Shown: positions 61,926-64,000 of the stretch, one piece after another
Layout of the letters: the number at the start of each line of letters is the position of its first letter
Position numbering within the stretch: the stretch's first letter is position 1
NCBI GenBank assembly: GCA_030651695.1
Contig: JAUSCD010000029.1
Coordinates: forward strand, 62,001 to 126,000
Direction of reading: 5' to 3'
Length of the DNA: 64,000 bases
Source: Pseudohongiella sp.
GTDB taxonomy: Bacteria; Pseudomonadota; Gammaproteobacteria; Pseudomonadales; Pseudohongiellaceae
Translations under genes and position numbers: made by a program
The notes under the pieces: model-generated
What the model was told of the DNA's origin: nothing
The model's input: only the letters and a program-made list of their open reading frames with translations
Database searches by the model: none

Positions 61926-62437
61926 TTAGCGCCTGCTTTCACAATGCGCCATGCCTCACGCCAGCACGCTTCCCATTTTTCCGGGTGCGGAATGCCAGGC
62001 GCCCAGATGCGCAGGTAGTAGTTCCAGGCGCGTGCCATTTCATGTTCGCCAGGCAGCGGATCAGGATGCCGCCACAACGCTAAGCGCGACCACACAGCAC
62101 ACAACAGATCATTGTGAACCAGGGCTTCATGGATGGTGTCCACATCCTCCGGGTAGCCGAACTGTTCCAACACCGTCAATGCCATTTTTCGCGATGCGTT
62201 GTGACGCAGAACCTCGCTGATACCGATACGCTCAAACTGTTGGAATCCCGCTGCAGGCGTGGTGACCGATTTCCACCAGTCGCGAAAGCCACGCACCAAC
62301 TGCCGGCGGTGTTTGAATTCCGATTCTTGCAGGCCGATGGCTATAACCAGCGCTCGGGCTTCCAATGAATTGAATGAGGCCGGGAAAAATCGAGCGGCTG
62401 CGGGCACCACCAAATCATGGTAGGTCTGTGCGTTCAT
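61922..62437 (-). CDS. Putative endolysin (lysozyme-like)
   Basis: The 171-residue protein has the lysozyme-like motif ALVIAIGLQESEFKHRRQLV (catalytic-type Glu in QES near residue 39) followed by AGFQQFERIGISEVLRH, resembling transglycosylase-type phage proteins. There is no signal peptide. It follows the holin-like gene, as P2 K follows Y. It is not an obvious homologue of P2 gpK, so the catalytic assignment is moderate. Confidence 0.65.
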   Translation of the reverse strand: MNAQTYHDLVVPAAARFFPASFNSLEARALVIAIGLQESEFKHRRQLVRGFRDWWKSVTTPAAGFQQFERIGISEVLRHNASRKMALTVLEQFGYPEDVDTIHEALVHNDLLCAVWSRLALWRHPDPLPGEHEMARAWNYYLRIWAPGIPHPEKWEACWREAWRIVKAGAK

Positions 62438-62849
62438 CGTCGCTCCTGAAGGGTCTGGCTTTGCTGCTGTTGTCTGATTTCTGCACGTTGATCGTCACTT
62501 CCATGCCGAGCTTTCTCAGCACCACGCGCATGGACAAGTTGCCCGCTGCCAGTGCTAGGGCGGTTATCAAACCAGCTGCGCCGGTGAGCAGTAGGAGCTC
62601 GCTCCAGCCGCTGATCAGCGTTGGGTAAAACACCATCGCGCCGGCCAGGGCCATCAACCCTCCAAACGCGCCTGTAATGGCATAGGCGATCGCAAAGGTG
62701 GCAACCGTTTCCCGACGGGTGCGGGCGTGCTGGATGCATGCCACACCGCCGCCTACAGCGCCGTTTAGAATGGCCCCGACAAAGGGCAGGAGCTCGGGCA
62801 GGCGAAACTGCACTTGATCATCAAGCATGAGGGTTACAGTCCTTCTCAT
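62415..62849 (-). CDS. Holin-like membrane protein
   Basis: The 144-residue protein has three hydrophobic segments: LLPFVGAILNGAVGGGVACI, then VATFAIAYAITGAFGGLMALAGAMVFY (residues 50-76) and LLLLTGAAGLITALALAAGN, with a hydrophilic C-terminus overlapping the endolysin gene. ATG 62849 follows GGAG by eight bases. Position after gpX and membrane topology suit a class I holin. Confidence 0.65.
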   Translation of the reverse strand: MRRTVTLMLDDQVQFRLPELLPFVGAILNGAVGGGVACIQHARTRRETVATFAIAYAITGAFGGLMALAGAMVFYPTLISGWSELLLLTGAAGLITALALAAGNLSMRVVLRKLGMEVTINVQKSDNSSKARPFRSDDERTDLP

Positions 62850-62863
62850 GGCGAATCTCCACC

Positions 62864-63073
62864 TCATGACCACAGCTGCACGGTCTCAATGGTGCGAGTT
62901 CGCACGGGATTGGAAGGCAATGTCACTGCAGTGCCTTCAGGTAAATTCGGGCCGAGATCTGCCAGCCCTGGATTGAGCTCCAGCACCTGCTCAGTGACGC
63001 CGGCAGTGCGGCCGAGCACACGGTGGCACAGATGGTCCAGCGTTTCGTTTTGGTGGGCATAGGCGATGTTCAT
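62864..63073 (-). CDS. X: Tail protein gpX
   Basis: The 69-residue protein matches P2 gpX, a LysM-like tail protein: YAHQNETLDHLCHRVLGRTA and VLELNPGLADLGPNLPEGTA, then VTLPSNPV. The start ATG 63073 coincides with the end of the gpL gene (63073). Confidence 0.9.
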   Translation of the reverse strand: MNIAYAHQNETLDHLCHRVLGRTAGVTEQVLELNPGLADLGPNLPEGTAVTLPSNPVRTRTIETVQLWS

Positions 63074-63555
63074 CAGATCAGCTCCACCGTAGAGTGCGGC
63101 TTGCCTTCGATGTCGCAGACAGCCCAACGTGCATCGCGCCGGTAATCGTCTGCAGCTTCATCCTTCGCCTGGCCAGAGTTATCACCACCAGGCGTTGCGC
63201 TTTGGTCTCGGTAGCGCTCCAGAAGCGTGGCCTTTGCTGTGGCATAAACGGCGCGAAGGTAAAGTGTCTTGAAGTGATCAGCGATCGCCCAGACGGGAGG
63301 CTCAACCGATGCATGAGACTCATGACCCTTTCCAATCTGTGTCGCCTGCCAGTCAGCCAACTGGCGGTTGACATCAGTAATCGCAATCTGCAGGGCCGTC
63401 TTGATACGGGCAGGCGTGGCACTGCTGTCGATGCGCTCCACAACAACAAAATCAGCCGGTTCTATATCTGGCCAGAAATCGTTGTTTGCGATCGGTTCCG
63501 ACTCTTCTGAGTCATCAGGCTCGCTGCCGGTACCGTAGCTGATCAGTGATGTCAT
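63073..63555 (-). CDS. L: Head completion protein gpL
   Basis: The 160-residue protein matches P2 gpL: NNDFWPDIEPADFVVVERID, RIKTALQIAITDVNRQLADW, and the end DDYRRDARWAVCDIEGKPHS. GAGGG precedes ATG 63555. It completes heads after DNA packaging. Confidence 0.92.
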   Translation of the reverse strand: MTSLISYGTGSEPDDSEESEPIANNDFWPDIEPADFVVVERIDSSATPARIKTALQIAITDVNRQLADWQATQIGKGHESHASVEPPVWAIADHFKTLYLRAVYATAKATLLERYRDQSATPGGDNSGQAKDEAADDYRRDARWAVCDIEGKPHSTVELI

Positions 63556-63654
63556 GTTGCCCTCAAAAGTAGGGGGGTGGGCCGGGACATGGAGGGAGAA
63601 CGATCACCCCAGCCCGGCGCCCCCCTGGCGTCGGCGTGCGACTCAGTAGGACGA
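63556..63654. other. Gap between gpM and gpL with GC-rich inverted repeat
   Basis: The 99-base gap has GGGGGGTGGGCCGGG facing CCCGGCGCCCCCC, able to form an imperfect stem. It is not similar to the two elements upstream of gpV and gpFI, and no gene is visible. Confidence 0.35.
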
Positions 63655-64000
63655 TCAGCTGTCGCTGCCGTCCTGTTGTTTTTTCAGTTCACGGGCGAGT
63701 TTTTCAATGTCTTTTTTCACGCCCACTTTCTCATTCAGCTGTACGGCGCGATTCAGATGGTTGAGTGCCTCCTCGGTACGGCCGCACTGGCGGTTCGCGA
63801 ACCCGATGGCTTTGTGCAATTTGGCGCGGATCTGATCGTGCATGTCCGCATCAGCAGTCAATCGATCTGTCAGGATCAGATTCGACAGCATCACGAAGTC
63901 CGGCGCACTGGCTTCGTCCTGTTCCAGCTGAGCGAGGACTTTCAGCGATTCATCAGCGACTTGTTCAGCAACCAAGCTGGCGGTGTCGCGCTGGTAACGG
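63655..64000 (-). CDS. M: Terminase small subunit gpM (endonuclease), N-terminus beyond window
   Basis: The frame is open from the right edge to TGA 63657-63655, giving about 115 visible C-terminal residues: YQRDTASLVAEQVADESLKV at the edge and AVQLNEKVGVKKDIEKLARE near the end, matching P2 gpM. The missing N-terminal half lies beyond 64000. It makes the cos cleavage and packages DNA with gpP. Confidence 0.88.
   Translation of the reverse strand, partial: RYQRDTASLVAEQVADESLKVLAQLEQDEASAPDFVMLSNLILTDRLTADADMHDQIRAKLHKAIGFANRQCGRTEEALNHLNRAVQLNEKVGVKKDIEKLARELKKQQDGSDS

Larger units (their letters stand above)
39528..64000. mobile_element. P2-like prophage with a hybrid early region, right end outside window
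   Basis: The element begins at the tRNA-Ala 3' end and contains integrase, excisionase-like protein, regulators, primase/helicase, Ogr homologue, and late genes in the P2 order M to D. The late genes are collinear with P2, but the early block (primase/helicase, gp16-like Cro, XRE repressor, HD hydrolase) is not P2-type, and ogr lies in the early block. No frameshift or deletion is visible in the structural genes, so it may be functional. The capsid, portal and large terminase genes must lie beyond the window. Confidence 0.93.

Overview
The window is from a gammaproteobacterial chromosome of moderate GC content, with an integrated P2-like prophage on its right side. The evidence is the gene order gloB / yafS-type methyltransferase / rnhA / dnaQ, the clusters ffs-dnaX-ybaB-recR and rnd-ycgN, SohB, HrpA, DusA, YadG/YadH and long-form QueF, and tRNA genes very close to the E. 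coli ones. I cannot name a genus. The gene set fits a free-living, probably aquatic, respiratory bacterium: PQQ dehydrogenases, sulfite/nitrite reductase, B12-dependent MetH, FadD and an AcuI-type reductase.

Positions 1-39450 are ordinary, densely packed chromosome. In order: gloB (cut by the left edge) diverging from methyltransferase-rnhA-dnaQ-nudC-sohB-acuI; a convergent cysI-type reductase/DUF934 operon with its own terminator; small membrane proteins; metH diverging from nfuA; an NTP pyrophosphohydrolase and two unknown proteins; tRNA-Glu; a YadGH ABC exporter; queF; tRNA-Ser(GGA) followed by an rtT-like tandem repeat; two tandem PQQ dehydrogenases; 4.5S RNA; dnaX-ybaB-recR-rnd-ycgN; a MoxR/VWA pair; fadD-hrpA; an mlaA-like gene; a TerB-like gene; dusA; gltX; and tRNA-Ala(GGC) behind a near-consensus promoter.

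Positions 39528-64000 are the prophage, which continues past the right edge. It sits against the 3' end of tRNA-Ala and starts with a tyrosine integrase, candidate arm-type sites and a probable excisionase. A leftward early block of overlapping genes follows: zinc-binding small proteins, HD hydrolase, KilAC-type protein, TraR/DksA finger, a 911-residue primase/helicase, Ogr/Delta activator, RHH protein and a BcepMu gp16-like regulator. A divergent XRE repressor and a probable cargo gene (membrane, WYL-like and BRCT-like parts) read rightward. The late genes then read leftward from the right edge in the P2 order M, L, X, lysis, R, S, V, W, J, I, H, fibre genes, FI, FII, E/E', T, U, D.

The genes form a complete tail module and most of a lysis module. 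Two similar noncoding elements lie exactly upstream of gpV and gpFI, where P2 has Ogr-dependent late promoters. Two slippery sequences stand out: A10 in dnaX (gamma/tau) and A AAA AAG in gpE (E-E' fusion). The least explained parts are the rtT-like repeat at tRNA-Ser, the lipase/lipoprotein pair where P2 has its spanins, and the membrane-WYL-BRCT cargo protein.
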